Virus record (IMG/VR): IMGVR_UViG_3300045016_000127
Location: 1-26,354 of that record
Strand: one strand, 5' to 3'
From: a virus
Length of the DNA stretch: 26,354 nt
Positions 19,925-26,354 of the stretch are shown piece by piece. Every line of letters starts with the position of its first letter. The stretch's first letter is position 1. Below the pieces are notes generated by a model. It saw only the letters and a program-made list of their open reading frames with translations, was not told where the DNA came from and ran no database searches. The position numbers were made by a program, and so were the translations under genes.

Positions 19925-20737
19925 CTAGTTGAGGCGGTGGCCGACGACCCAGAACAGGTCGCCGGGTCGGGTGTAGGGCCAGGCTTTGGCTTCGTAGTGG
20001 GGGTCGAGGGGGGTGCCGTCGGGGAGGGTGGCGTGGGCGGGCCGCTGGTAGCGGCTGCCGGCGGGTTGGAGGGTGACCCGGTCGGGCCACCAGGCGGGGG
20101 CCCAGCGGTTGAGGCGGCGGGTCGGGTCGGCGCCGACGACGATGCCGAGGATGGGGGGCCGGTGCTCGGGCCGCCAGTAGTGGGCGGCGTGGAGGATGCC
20201 GGCGAGGGTCATGCCGGAGCCGACGGCGAGGACGATGCGGGTCGGCTCGGGGGCCTGCCCGGGCAGGTAGGTGGCCTGATGGGCGGTTTCCTCGACGGCG
20301 GCGGCGCATTCCATGCCGAAGGGGATGAGGGGCCAGTGGCGGTCGGCGGCGTCCTGGCGGGCTCTGGCGGCGATCACGTTGTTGTAGCCGGGGCGGTGCC
20401 AGATGAGTTCGGCCTGGTCGTCGAGGGCGTGGAGTTGGGCGGGGGTCGGGTCGGCGGTGGCGGCGGTGTGGCAGCGGGCTTGGAGGCCTCGCAGGCGGGC
20501 CACACGGGCGACGATTTCGACTTGTGGGGAGTCTGAGGCGCCGGCGGTCACCACCCCGGGGGCGTGCCGGCGGGCGGCCTGGTCGACGAGGCGGGCGCAG
20601 GTGCGGACTTTGCCGCCGTTGAGGCCGCCGTAGGAGTAGAGGTCGTCCCGCTTCACCCAGATGGGCCCGGCGGCGGTGTCGTGCCGGTCGACGCGGGTGA
20701 GGCCCAGGTCGTCGGTGCCGGTGGCTGGGCGGGTCAT
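19925..20737 (-). CDS. Fold-type-II PLP-dependent enzyme (ACC deaminase / D-cysteine desulfhydrase-like)
   Basis: 270 residues. The N-terminus has the family motif WVKRDDLYSYGGLNGGKVR, with Lys43 as the expected Schiff-base lysine; GASDSPQVEIV (66-76) takes the place of the substrate-carboxylate SNH loop; AVGSGMTLAG (171-180) is the glycine-rich phosphate-binding loop; DPHYEAKAW and LFWVVGH near the end are also typical. The usual SNH is altered to SDSPQ, so substrate choice is probably different. Known members act on ACC, D-cysteine or related amino acids; some cysteine-synthase relatives do beta-replacement. The start overlaps the ParB-methyltransferase stop (ATGA). Phages use PLP enzymes in some thymidine hypermodification pathways, so a DNA-modification role is a reasonable inference, not shown. 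Confidence 0.82.
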   Translation of the reverse strand: MTRPATGTDDLGLTRVDRHDTAAGPIWVKRDDLYSYGGLNGGKVRTCARLVDQAARRHAPGVVTAGASDSPQVEIVARVARLRGLQARCHTAATADPTPAQLHALDDQAELIWHRPGYNNVIAARARQDAADRHWPLIPFGMECAAAVEETAHQATYLPGQAPEPTRIVLAVGSGMTLAGILHAAHYWRPEHRPPILGIVVGADPTRRLNRWAPAWWPDRVTLQPAGSRYQRPAHATLPDGTPLDPHYEAKAWPYTRPGDLFWVVGHRLN

Positions 20738-22137
20738 GCGGGCTTGTCCTTCCGGGGTTTGGAGGGCGGGGTGTCGGGGGGGTTGACGGCTTTCGCTGCC
20801 TTGCGGGGGGTGCCTTTGACGAAGACGAGGGCCCGGTCGTGGGCGGCGTGGTCTTTCAGGAAGACGAGGGCGTGCTGGTGGACCCGGGTCAGGCGGCGGT
20901 TAGTCCGCATGGGGGTGCCGGCGCGGAGGGGGGCGGTGCCGGCCGGTTTGACGAGGATGAGTTCATCGTGCCAGCGGGCCCCTGCTGCGGTGAACGCGTC
21001 GATGGTCTTGCGGGCCAGGTTGCGCGGGTAGCCGTCCGGGTCGCGGACGTCGCCGACTACCCAGACGGCGAAACGGTCGGGGTGTAGGCGGCTGACGGCT
21101 TTGCCGATGATGTCGGCGTGGGCCTGGTCGAAGTCGTCGGGGCTCATGTGGCTCAGGTCGGCGGGCTGGTCGGAGTACACCTCGAGGTCGTAGTAGGGGG
21201 GGCAGGAGAACAGGAGGTCGGCGAGGCCGGGGGCCTTCCGGCCGGTGAGGGCTTGGGCGGCGTCGGCGCAGTCCCAGGTGGGCCGCTCGGTGCCCGCCGG
21301 CCAGGGCAGTTCGGCGGTGTTGCGGCGGTTGGCTTCCACCTGCTCGGGGAGGAGGTCGATGCCCCGGTAGCGGTAGCCGAGTTGGCCGGCGACGATGCCC
21401 CGGACGGGGCCGCCGGCGAACGGGTCGAGGATGAGGCCGCCCGGTGGGCAGTACCAGCGGTAGACGAGTTCGCAGAGGGTCGGGTCGAACAGGGAGAGGC
21501 CGCCCTGCATGTCCAGGATCTTCGCCGACACGGGGTTAGTGGGGGCGGTGTCGTAGGCGCCGTCGGCGTGCTCCCTCCCAACTTCGGGGCGGATGCCGAG
21601 GGTGCGCCAGTAGCGGTTGCGGTCCAGCCAGGGGCCCTGCCGGGTGTCAACGACGGAGAAGGGGGGCCAGCCGAACTCGGCGGCGAGGCTGCCGAGGTGC
21701 TGGTCGGGCTGGTCGGGTTGGGCGGCTACTTGCGGGGCGAGGAGGCGGGCCAGGTCGTCGGGGCCGTAGCCGGTGCCTTCGAGGCGGTCGGCGCTGCGGC
21801 CAATGTCGGCGAGGAGGGCGGTGAGGGCGTCGGTGTCGTAGGTGGCGGCGTCGGAGGCGGCGTTGTCGACGAGGAGGATGCGGCGGGCCTGGTCGTCGTC
21901 GACGTCGACTTTGACGACGGTGATGCGCTTCCAGCCGAGGTGGGCGGCGGCCTGCCAGGTGTGGTTGCCGGCGAGGACGTGCCCGGTCGACTGCTGGACG
22001 ACGAGGGGCCGGTAGAGGCCGTGGGCCTGTAGGGAGCGGGCGATCCTTTGGACGTCGCCCCGGCGGGGGTTCGCCGGGTGCGGCTGGATGGAGTCGAGGG
22101 GAACGACGGCCGTTCGGAGGGTGGTGATGCGGCGCAT
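20734..22137 (-). CDS. ParB-domain / DNA methyltransferase fusion
   Basis: 467 residues from the inner ATG (22135-22137), 6 nt after AAGGTG; a GTG 9 nt upstream is possible. Residues 8-115 are a ParB/Srx-type domain: IQPHPANPRRGDVQRIARSLQAHG, VLAGNHTWQAAAHLGW and a DDDQARRILLVDN end. Residues about 150-430 are a methyltransferase: PPFSVVDTRQGPWLDRNRYW, motif I DPFAGG (238-243) and motif IV SCPPYYD (311-317), then VGDVRDP and VFLKD. Motif I before IV suits the N6-adenine/N4-cytosine group; the usual S/D/N before PPY is a cysteine here (Cys312), worth noting. ParB-methylase fusions are common in phages. It is directly coupled to the PLP enzyme. Target base is unknown. Confidence 0.88.
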   Translation of the reverse strand: MRRITTLRTAVVPLDSIQPHPANPRRGDVQRIARSLQAHGLYRPLVVQQSTGHVLAGNHTWQAAAHLGWKRITVVKVDVDDDQARRILLVDNAASDAATYDTDALTALLADIGRSADRLEGTGYGPDDLARLLAPQVAAQPDQPDQHLGSLAAEFGWPPFSVVDTRQGPWLDRNRYWRTLGIRPEVGREHADGAYDTAPTNPVSAKILDMQGGLSLFDPTLCELVYRWYCPPGGLILDPFAGGPVRGIVAGQLGYRYRGIDLLPEQVEANRRNTAELPWPAGTERPTWDCADAAQALTGRKAPGLADLLFSCPPYYDLEVYSDQPADLSHMSPDDFDQAHADIIGKAVSRLHPDRFAVWVVGDVRDPDGYPRNLARKTIDAFTAAGARWHDELILVKPAGTAPLRAGTPMRTNRRLTRVHQHALVFLKDHAAHDRALVFVKGTPRKAAKAVNPPDTPPSKPRKDKPA

Positions 22138-22147
22138 GGCGGGCACC

Positions 22148-22630
22148 TTAGCGGGGCAGGGTGTCGGCGGGGTTGAGGGCCCGGTAGGGGACGGCGTAGC
22201 AGGGGCGGCCGGGCTGGGGCTCCCGCCAGAGGCTGGGCTGCTGCCCCTGCTCGGCGCGGAGCCAGCCGGCGATGGTGTAGGTGTAGGCGGTGTCGCGGCG
22301 CACGGCGACGAACAGGTCGGTGGGCTTATCGGCGGGGTGGAGGTAGAGGTGGCCGGTGAGGCTGGTGCGGACCTGGAGGCGGCCGGCTGGGTTGCCGATG
22401 TCGACGGGGCATTCGAGCCAGGGGTTGCCGGCGACGGGCTTCCAGAACAGGTTGAGGAGGGCGGCGGCGCAGTACTCCCCGTAGCAGCCGAGGGCCTCCT
22501 GGTCGCGGCCGTCGCCGAGGAGGCCGTAGCGGTTGGGTCGGCCCAGGTTCTCGGTGTGGCGGAGGGCGGCGACGAGTTCGATGAGGCGGGCCTCGGTGCG
22601 GGTGAGGCGGTAAGTCCAGCGGGGGCTCAC
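22148..22630 (-). CDS. PD-(D/E)XK-like nuclease-fold protein
   Basis: 160 residues from a GTG overlapping the previous stop (GTGA). A helix with Glu52 (GCYGEYCAAALLNLFW), then Asp77 (CPVDIG) and Q86-V-R88 (LQVRTS) give an E...D...QxR layout, a relaxed form of the PD-(D/E)XK core, as in several small phage nucleases. The later part, DLFVAVRRDTAYTYTIAGWL, fits the beta-strand and 'GW' finish of the same family. With glutamine at the last position the catalysis may be weak or absent; DNA binding is equally possible. It precedes the ParB-methyltransferase by about 10 nt. Confidence 0.5.
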   Translation of the reverse strand: MSPRWTYRLTRTEARLIELVAALRHTENLGRPNRYGLLGDGRDQEALGCYGEYCAAALLNLFWKPVAGNPWLECPVDIGNPAGRLQVRTSLTGHLYLHPADKPTDLFVAVRRDTAYTYTIAGWLRAEQGQQPSLWREPQPGRPCYAVPYRALNPADTLPR

Positions 22631-22848
22631 GGCTCCCTCGGGGTGAGGTGGCAGCGGGGTCGTCGGCAGGGGCGGCGGCCTGCCGCCTCCGCCTGCCGGG
22701 GCAGGCCCTCGAGGCTGCGGTATTGCGGGCAGTCGAGGATGGCGCCGCAGGCGGCGGTGCGGGTCTGCCCGTCGTCGTGGCCGCCGTGGATGCGGTGGTA
22801 GATGGTGGAGGGTGGGGGCCGCCAGGCGACCCGCGGGGGGCGGCTCAC
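22627..22848 (-). CDS. Small cysteine-containing hypothetical protein
   Basis: 73 residues from a GTG that overlaps the previous stop (GTGA, 22845-22848). Four cysteines (34, 40, 61, 66) spaced 'C-x5-C ... C-x4-C' and several histidines (STIYHRIHGGHDD) may form a zinc site. The ends are arginine- and proline-rich. No family is recognised. It is tightly packed with the nuclease-like gene. Confidence 0.5.
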   Translation of the reverse strand: MSRPPRVAWRPPPSTIYHRIHGGHDDGQTRTAACGAILDCPQYRSLEGLPRQAEAAGRRPCRRPRCHLTPREP

Positions 22849-23081
22849 CGGGGCTCCGAGGGGCTTTGCCCGGTGGCTTCGAGGAGGCTGGCCGCGAGGA
22901 GGCGGGCCTCGGCGTGAGTGAGGGAGAGGTAGGAGCCGGTCGGCCAGTGGAGTCGCACTTCCTCCCGGGGGGTTCCCCGCTCGTCCTCCCATCCGACCCG
23001 GGCGACGAGGAGGGGCCTCCCCTCGAGCATGGCGAGAGGGACCAGCAGGCCGAGGGGCAGCGGCTCGCCGCAGCGGCTCAT
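22845..23081 (-). CDS. Hypothetical protein
   Basis: 78 residues: LGLLVPLAMLEGRPLLVARVGWEDE, a beta-rich EEVRLHWPTGSYLSL and a terminal helix (THAEARLLAASLLEATG). No family is recognised and no signature residues stand out. Start and stop both overlap neighbours by 4 nt (ATGA and GTGA), so it is part of a tight early operon. Confidence 0.5.
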   Translation of the reverse strand: MSRCGEPLPLGLLVPLAMLEGRPLLVARVGWEDERGTPREEVRLHWPTGSYLSLTHAEARLLAASLLEATGQSPSEPR

Positions 23082-23398
23082 CGGCTGCTCCGGGCTCGGC
23101 GGCGGCGGTCGTCGGCGACGGCGCTGGCGCCGGCGGTCTCCAGGGTGGCGGTGAGGCCGACGAGCAGGTTGGCGCCTTCGCCGTCGGCGAGGAGGCGCAC
23201 GGTCTCGGCCTGCGCGGTGGCGAACGGGTGCGGGGGGCCGTCGGCGTCGTGGGCCATGCCGGCCTTGCGGACGGTGGCTTTGACCAGGAGCACGATCTCC
23301 TGGTCGACCTCGAGGTCGGCGGCGATGAGGCCCTGGCCGGATAGGTGGAGGGTGGTGAGGGCGGGGGGCAGGTCGACGGGCAGGCGAGGCTCGGGCAT
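23078..23398 (-). CDS. Hypothetical protein of the early region
   Basis: 106 residues from the ATG 23396-23398, chosen because AAAGGAAC lies just before it; the ATG-like start 42 nt upstream has no such site. The sequence is PALTTLHLSGQGLIAADLEVD, a strand (EIVLLVKATVRKAGM), and a helix (FATAQAETVRLLADGEGANLLVG). Beta strands around a 'VDQEIVLLVKATV' core with a Met-rich loop recall small phage proteins of unknown function near recombination genes. Arginine-rich end. Confidence 0.5.
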   Translation of the reverse strand: MPEPRLPVDLPPALTTLHLSGQGLIAADLEVDQEIVLLVKATVRKAGMAHDADGPPHPFATAQAETVRLLADGEGANLLVGLTATLETAGASAVADDRRRRARSSR

Positions 23399-23411
23399 GG
23401 TGTTCCTTTCG

Positions 23412-23888
23412 TTAGGTGGTGTGTAGTTCCCGGGTGTCAAAGAAGCCGGCCAGGTCGGGTTCGGCTTCCATGATGAGCCGGGCGTACCGGCTGCGGTAGG
23501 AGTTGTTGAGGCGGTGCTCCCCCTCGTCGGGGATGCCGTGGAGTAGCCAGCCTTCCCAGCGGACCACTTCGTAGAGCATGGCGATGCTGCCCCTGGTGCG
23601 GCCGGCCCGGCGGCCTTCTAGGGCGAGGACCCGGAGTCGCTGGTACACGTCGGGGTGGGCCTGGTGGAAGGCGAGGAAGCGGGCGGTCAGGTCCTGCTCG
23701 GGGTTGAGGCTGCGGGCGGTGCGGATGCGGCCGTGGCCGCTGAGGGTGATCTCCCCGGCGATATCGGGGGCGGGTGTCCCGTCGTCGGTGAAAAGGGGAG
23801 GGGGGCTGGCGGGGTTGCCGGGCGGCCTGCCGGGCGGCCTGCCGGGCGGGGTCGGGTGGCGGGTGTTCCAGTCGTCGCGGGTGCTCAT
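23412..23888 (-). CDS. Conserved hypothetical phage protein
   Basis: 158 residues. The N-terminus (to about 45) is proline-rich and disordered. Residues 60-158 are helical: DLTARFLAFHQAHPDVYQRL, GSIAMLYEVVRWEGWLLHG, then the strongly conserved-looking LNNSYRSRYARLIMEAEPDL and FDTREL. 'FHxAHPxVYxxL ... LNNxYRSRYARLIMxxEPDLAxxFxxREL' is a pattern I recognise from many phages and prophages of high-GC bacteria, always of unknown role and often beside replication genes. No metal-binding or nucleotide-binding motif is clear. Confidence 0.65.
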   Translation of the reverse strand: MSTRDDWNTRHPTPPGRPPGRPPGNPASPPPLFTDDGTPAPDIAGEITLSGHGRIRTARSLNPEQDLTARFLAFHQAHPDVYQRLRVLALEGRRAGRTRGSIAMLYEVVRWEGWLLHGIPDEGEHRLNNSYRSRYARLIMEAEPDLAGFFDTRELHTT

Positions 23889-24898
23889 GCGCTGGCGGTC
23901 CTTTGCCCTTCGGGGCAGCCGGGGACGGTGCAGACCTGCAGGTCGGGCCGCTTATGGTGCGGCGCCCACTGGTGGACGTGGCTGGGGCCTGCCGGGCCGC
24001 GGCGGGGCAGGCGGGCGGTGAGGCGGCGGCGGACCTGGTCGGCGTTCCGGGCGAGTTCCCCCGTCGCCCGTTCGTAATGCTGGTTGAGGCAGCCGAGGGT
24101 GAGACGGTCGGGGCCCCAGGTGGTGTGTATCCAGTCGGCCGCTTCGAGGATGCGCTCCGGCGGATGCCCCGCCTTCCTCGCCCTGGCGGCGAGGCGGCCG
24201 GCGAGTTTCTCCTGGTGCTCCGGGATGCCCTCCCCCGGGTAGACGGCTTCGGCGATGGCGTCCCACCAGGGGTTGCGGTGCGGGCCCCGGTGGCCCTGGT
24301 GCCGGTCGCAGCCGGGTTCCCGGCAGCCGGGGCCCAGGGCTTCGGCGGCGGTCGGGTAGTCGGGGTCCACGTCCGAGACGTGGGAGCGGGCCGAGGTCGG
24401 TAGGGACCGTGGGGCCGCCTCGGCTTCCCCGCTCCCGCCTTGCGGCCGCTGCGGTGCGGCGGCCGCAAGGTGTGGATCAGAGGGCTCTCGTTCAGAGGGG
24501 CTCTCTACTTGTGCCGCACGGGTGCGGCTACCCGTGGCCGCGTCGGTGCGGCTACAGGTGGCCGCAGAGGTGCGGCTACCTTGCCGCACGGGTGCGGCGT
24601 GGACGGTGTAGAGGCTGGAGGTCGGGTCGCCGGCCGGGTCCAGGCGGCGCTCCCAGGTGACGGCGCCGGCGTCGCGGAGTTCCCGGAGGGCCCGGTCGAC
24701 CGAGTCGAGGGAGCAGCGGAGCAGTTCGGCGAGGGTGCTCCGGGCGGGGAAGGCGCCCTCCCCCTGCTGGTCTGCCCGGCGGCGGAGGGTGCCGTACAAG
24801 CGGACGGCCCGGTCGGAGAGGTCCCGGTGCCAGAGCACCCATTCGGGGATGACGGTGAAGTAGGCGTCGGCGGTGAGGTGGCTGCTGCGTTCGGGCAT
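23885..24898 (-). CDS. Winged-helix replication initiator-like protein
   Basis: 337 residues. Residues 10-100 are a winged-helix domain: FTVIPEWVLWHRDLSDRAV, LYGTLRRRADQQGEGAFP and the recognition-type STLAELLRCSLDSVDRAL followed by LRDAGAV. A linker (about 105-180) is rich in Arg/Ser/Thr/Ala repeats coded by 24-bp iterons. Residues 185-330 hold a Cys/His motif (GCREPGC ... HRGPHRNPWWD, 191-212), a helical region (LAGRLAARARKAGHPPERIL, WIHTTWGPDRLT) and a C-terminal zinc-type site (HVHQW ... VCTVPGCPEG). HTH-linker-helical layout is typical of phage initiators that bind an internal origin (lambda O-like). GGGAGGG lies 10 nt before the ATG. Confidence 0.65.
   Translation of the reverse strand: MPERSSHLTADAYFTVIPEWVLWHRDLSDRAVRLYGTLRRRADQQGEGAFPARSTLAELLRCSLDSVDRALRELRDAGAVTWERRLDPAGDPTSSLYTVHAAPVRQGSRTSAATCSRTDAATGSRTRAAQVESPSEREPSDPHLAAAAPQRPQGGSGEAEAAPRSLPTSARSHVSDVDPDYPTAAEALGPGCREPGCDRHQGHRGPHRNPWWDAIAEAVYPGEGIPEHQEKLAGRLAARARKAGHPPERILEAADWIHTTWGPDRLTLGCLNQHYERATGELARNADQVRRRLTARLPRRGPAGPSHVHQWAPHHKRPDLQVCTVPGCPEGQRTASA
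24438..24470. repeat. Large inverted repeat in the initiator gene
   Basis: A perfect 12-bp inverted repeat (24438-24449 with 24459-24470) with a 9-nt loop. It is within the coding region of the initiator linker, just beside the iterons. The neighbouring 24471-24515 is the least GC-rich stretch locally. Confidence 0.8.
24521..24592. repeat. Three 24-bp iterons, candidate replication origin
   Basis: Three direct 24-bp units (24521, 24545, 24569) share GGTGCGGCTAC, and a fourth partial core (GGTGCGGC) begins at 24591. Short palindromes GCCGCAC-GG-GTGCGGC flank the set on both sides (near 24513 and 24583). The units encode the repeated SRT-x-AA linker of the initiator-like protein. Placement inside an initiator gene resembles the lambda origin within O. 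Confidence 0.7.
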
Positions 24899-24954
24899 GG
24901 TGGTGGTGGGCCCTCCCGGCGGCGGTTAGGTGGTGGTGGTCGGATGGTAGCGGG

Positions 24955-25119
24955 TCAGGTGCCGGTCTGCCGGCAGCGGGCGTCCATGGCCGCGATGGCT
25001 CGGCGCAGCGTGGCCCTGGCGTCGGTGTCCTCCCGGGCCAGGTCGAGGGCGGCGGCGAGGCGTTCCCGCCGTCGGCGGCGTTCGGCGAGGGTGAGGGGCG
25101 GGTCGTAGCGGGTCGGCAT
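24955..25119 (-). CDS. Small hypothetical, highly charged helical protein
   Basis: 54 residues beginning MPTRYDPPLTLAERRRRRERLAAA; a helix rich in Arg/Glu/Ala runs to about residue 45 and the end carries one Cys. No family is recognised. It lies between the recT and initiator genes with 82 nt upstream and 56 nt downstream free of genes. The upstream gap carries G/C-rich inverted segments but no clear promoter. Confidence 0.45.
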   Translation of the reverse strand: MPTRYDPPLTLAERRRRRERLAAALDLAREDTDARATLRRAIAAMDARCRQTGT

Positions 25120-25201
25120 AGGCTGAGAGCGTACCCGTCGGGGGTCGGGCCCGCCTTCCCCAACCTCCCGGCTGGCCGGGCCCGGCCCCCTCGGGGGATG
25201 C

Positions 25202-26354
25202 TCACTGGTAGCCGTTGCCGGGCTGGCCGCCGAGGCGGGCGGCCCGTACCGAGTCGGCCATGAGCCGGTTAGCCTTCCCGCCTTCCACGGTGCGGGGGTC
25301 GAGGCCCATGCTGGCGGCGGTGTCCTCGACGACCGCTTCGGCGACCAGGAGGTCGCCGCCGGTGAACCGGGCGACCGCCTGCACGATCCGGTCGTAGGTG
25401 CTGGTGCTCTGCGGCTCCCCGGCGGGGTCGCCGGCGTCCCTCTGGATGGGAATGTCGGCGAGGCTATAGGCGGCCCAGGGCCAGCGGCCGTCGCCCCGCT
25501 TGCGCTTGCCGCCGCCTTCGCAGCGGCGGTTGGAGCAGGTGTAGGGCGGCTTCTCCCCCAGGTCCGGGTCGGTGCTGCGGTCGATGATGCGGCTGCCGCA
25601 GGTGGGGCATTGCGCGTTCGGCACGTAGACGGTGGTGTCGGGTTCGGCCTCCCCGCCGCCGAGGGCGCCGCGGGCCTGGTCCATCTCGGCGTCGGTGTAG
25701 ATGCCGGAGAGTTCGGCGGGGAACGCTTTGCGGAGGGCGAGCGCCTCGGCGCATTTGCCGAGCATCAGGTAGGGCAGTTTCGCCCACATGAACCCGGCGG
25801 GTTCCCGCAGGTCGGGGGCGTACTCGTCCCAGCGGGCGGTCGCGGTGTACGGGTAGCGGTGCCCGTCGGCGGCTATCCGGTAGACGGTGACGGTGGCGGC
25901 GAAGGGGCGGGTGCCGCCCTGGCAGCGGTCGTCGTCGATCTCGCCGTCGAAGGTCGGATCGTCGGAGCCGGCCATGAGGCCGGTGCGGGCGGCGACGAGG
26001 CGGTAGCCGTCGATGCCGGTCTGGATGGTCATGCGGTCCTGCCCGCCGGAGGTGCGGCGCTTCACCAGGTATATCTGATGCGCGATCGGGTCGAGGCCGG
26101 TGCGGGCCGCCTGGTAGAAGAAGACGGCGAGTTCCCCGGCCGTCGCGGTCGGGTTGAGTTGGGCGATGAGTTCCTTCTGCGCCGGGGTGAGGGCCACCTC
26201 GCCGGCGGCCAGGGCGGGCGGGTCGGGTCGGCGGGCGGGCAGCACCTCGGGCCGTTCCGCCCGGCGGGCGGCGGCCTCGGTAGTCTCTCGGGCTTGGGCC
26301 AGGTCGGCCAGGTCGGCCGGGTCGGGTTCCTGCCCGCCGTTGATGCGGGCCTGC
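25202..26354 (-). CDS. bet: RecT/Bet-type DNA annealase with zinc ribbon, 5' end cut off
   Basis: The frame is open to the window edge; 36 more residues (QARINGG ... AAARRAERPE) precede the GTG at 26243-26245, so the true start is outside. The core reads LNPTATAGELAVFFYQAA, LDPIAHQIYLVKRR, MTIQTGIDGYRLVAARTG, GSDDPTFDGEID, FAATVTVYR and LMLGKCAEALALRKAFPAELSGIYT, the signature of Bet single-strand annealing proteins (lambda Red beta family), which pair complementary strands in phage recombination. After it comes a zinc ribbon (CPTCGSRIIDR ... TCSNRRCEGG) and a variable tail with DTAASMGLDPRTVEG. No exonuclease partner is in the window. Confidence 0.85.
   Translation of the reverse strand, partial: QARINGGQEPDPADLADLAQARETTEAAARRAERPEVLPARRPDPPALAAGEVALTPAQKELIAQLNPTATAGELAVFFYQAARTGLDPIAHQIYLVKRRTSGGQDRMTIQTGIDGYRLVAARTGLMAGSDDPTFDGEIDDDRCQGGTRPFAATVTVYRIAADGHRYPYTATARWDEYAPDLREPAGFMWAKLPYLMLGKCAEALALRKAFPAELSGIYTDAEMDQARGALGGGEAEPDTTVYVPNAQCPTCGSRIIDRSTDPDLGEKPPYTCSNRRCEGGGKRKRGDGRWPWAAYSLADIPIQRDAGDPAGEPQSTSTYDRIVQAVARFTGGDLLVAEAVVEDTAASMGLDPRTVEGGKANRLMADSVRAARLGGQPGNGYQ

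Noticed and set aside
24944-24949. TACCAT before the initiator gene as a third copy of the promoter
   Set aside because: There is no TTGACA-like element 16-18 bp upstream, and the gene has its own ribosome binding site 45 nt away.
24576-25205. 209-aa frame starting at a GTGA overlap with recT
   Set aside because: The overlap is tempting but the sequence is Arg/Pro/His-rich and covers both the 54-aa gene and the start of the initiator gene in the wrong frame.

Overview
The window is one block of a tailed-phage genome, free phage or prophage. Every supported gene lies on the minus strand, so transcription runs from right (26354) to left (1). GC is very high throughout, most codons end in G or C, and most neighbouring genes overlap by 1-8 nt (ATGA, GTGA and TGATG junctions), as expected of long phage operons. 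Base composition, frequent GTG starts and two promoters that would give leaderless mRNAs suggest a high-GC host such as an actinobacterium; this is inference. No integrase, repressor, lysis gene, polymerase, tRNA or rRNA is visible, so lifestyle cannot be judged. The order terminase - portal - MuF - protease/capsid - connector - tail completion - tail tube points to a siphovirus-type virion.

Layout in transcription order. (1) 26354-22148, early/replication: a RecT/Bet annealase with a zinc ribbon (5' end cut by the window edge); a 54-aa protein; a winged-helix replication-initiator-like protein whose linker is encoded by direct repeats resembling an intragenic origin; four small unknown proteins; and a PD-(D/E)XK-like protein. 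(2) 22137-19925, DNA modification: a ParB-domain/DNA methyltransferase fusion overlapping a fold-type-II PLP-dependent enzyme. (3) 19914-18369, packaging entry: a terminase-small-subunit-like protein with an inserted SAP-like segment, a C2H2 zinc finger, two small proteins (one HTH) and an HNH endonuclease. (4) 18336-16265, a methyltransferase cassette: a complete C5-cytosine MTase and a beta-class m4C/m6A MTase, bracketed by near-identical 55-bp direct repeats that each hold a promoter. (5) 16232-15439, small zinc-binding proteins, and one gene with an apparent ATA start. (6) 15428-1, morphogenesis: large terminase, a small membrane protein, portal, a giant MuF protein carrying HNH, acetyltransferase and ADP-ribosyltransferase-like domains, a prohead protease fused to the major capsid protein, a decoration-like protein, connector, two appendage-type proteins, tail completion proteins and tail tube (3' end cut off).

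The most notable points are the repeat-bracketed methyltransferase cassette, whose two junctions each supply the stop codon of one gene and the promoter and start of the next; the multi-enzyme MuF protein, which could deliver effectors with the DNA; the coupled ParB-MTase/PLP-enzyme pair, a candidate base-modification module; the lambda-O-like iterons inside the initiator gene; and a strong internal ribosome binding site in the protease-capsid fusion. No searches were run. Family assignments rest on motifs read by eye, and roles of the smallest proteins are mostly unknown.
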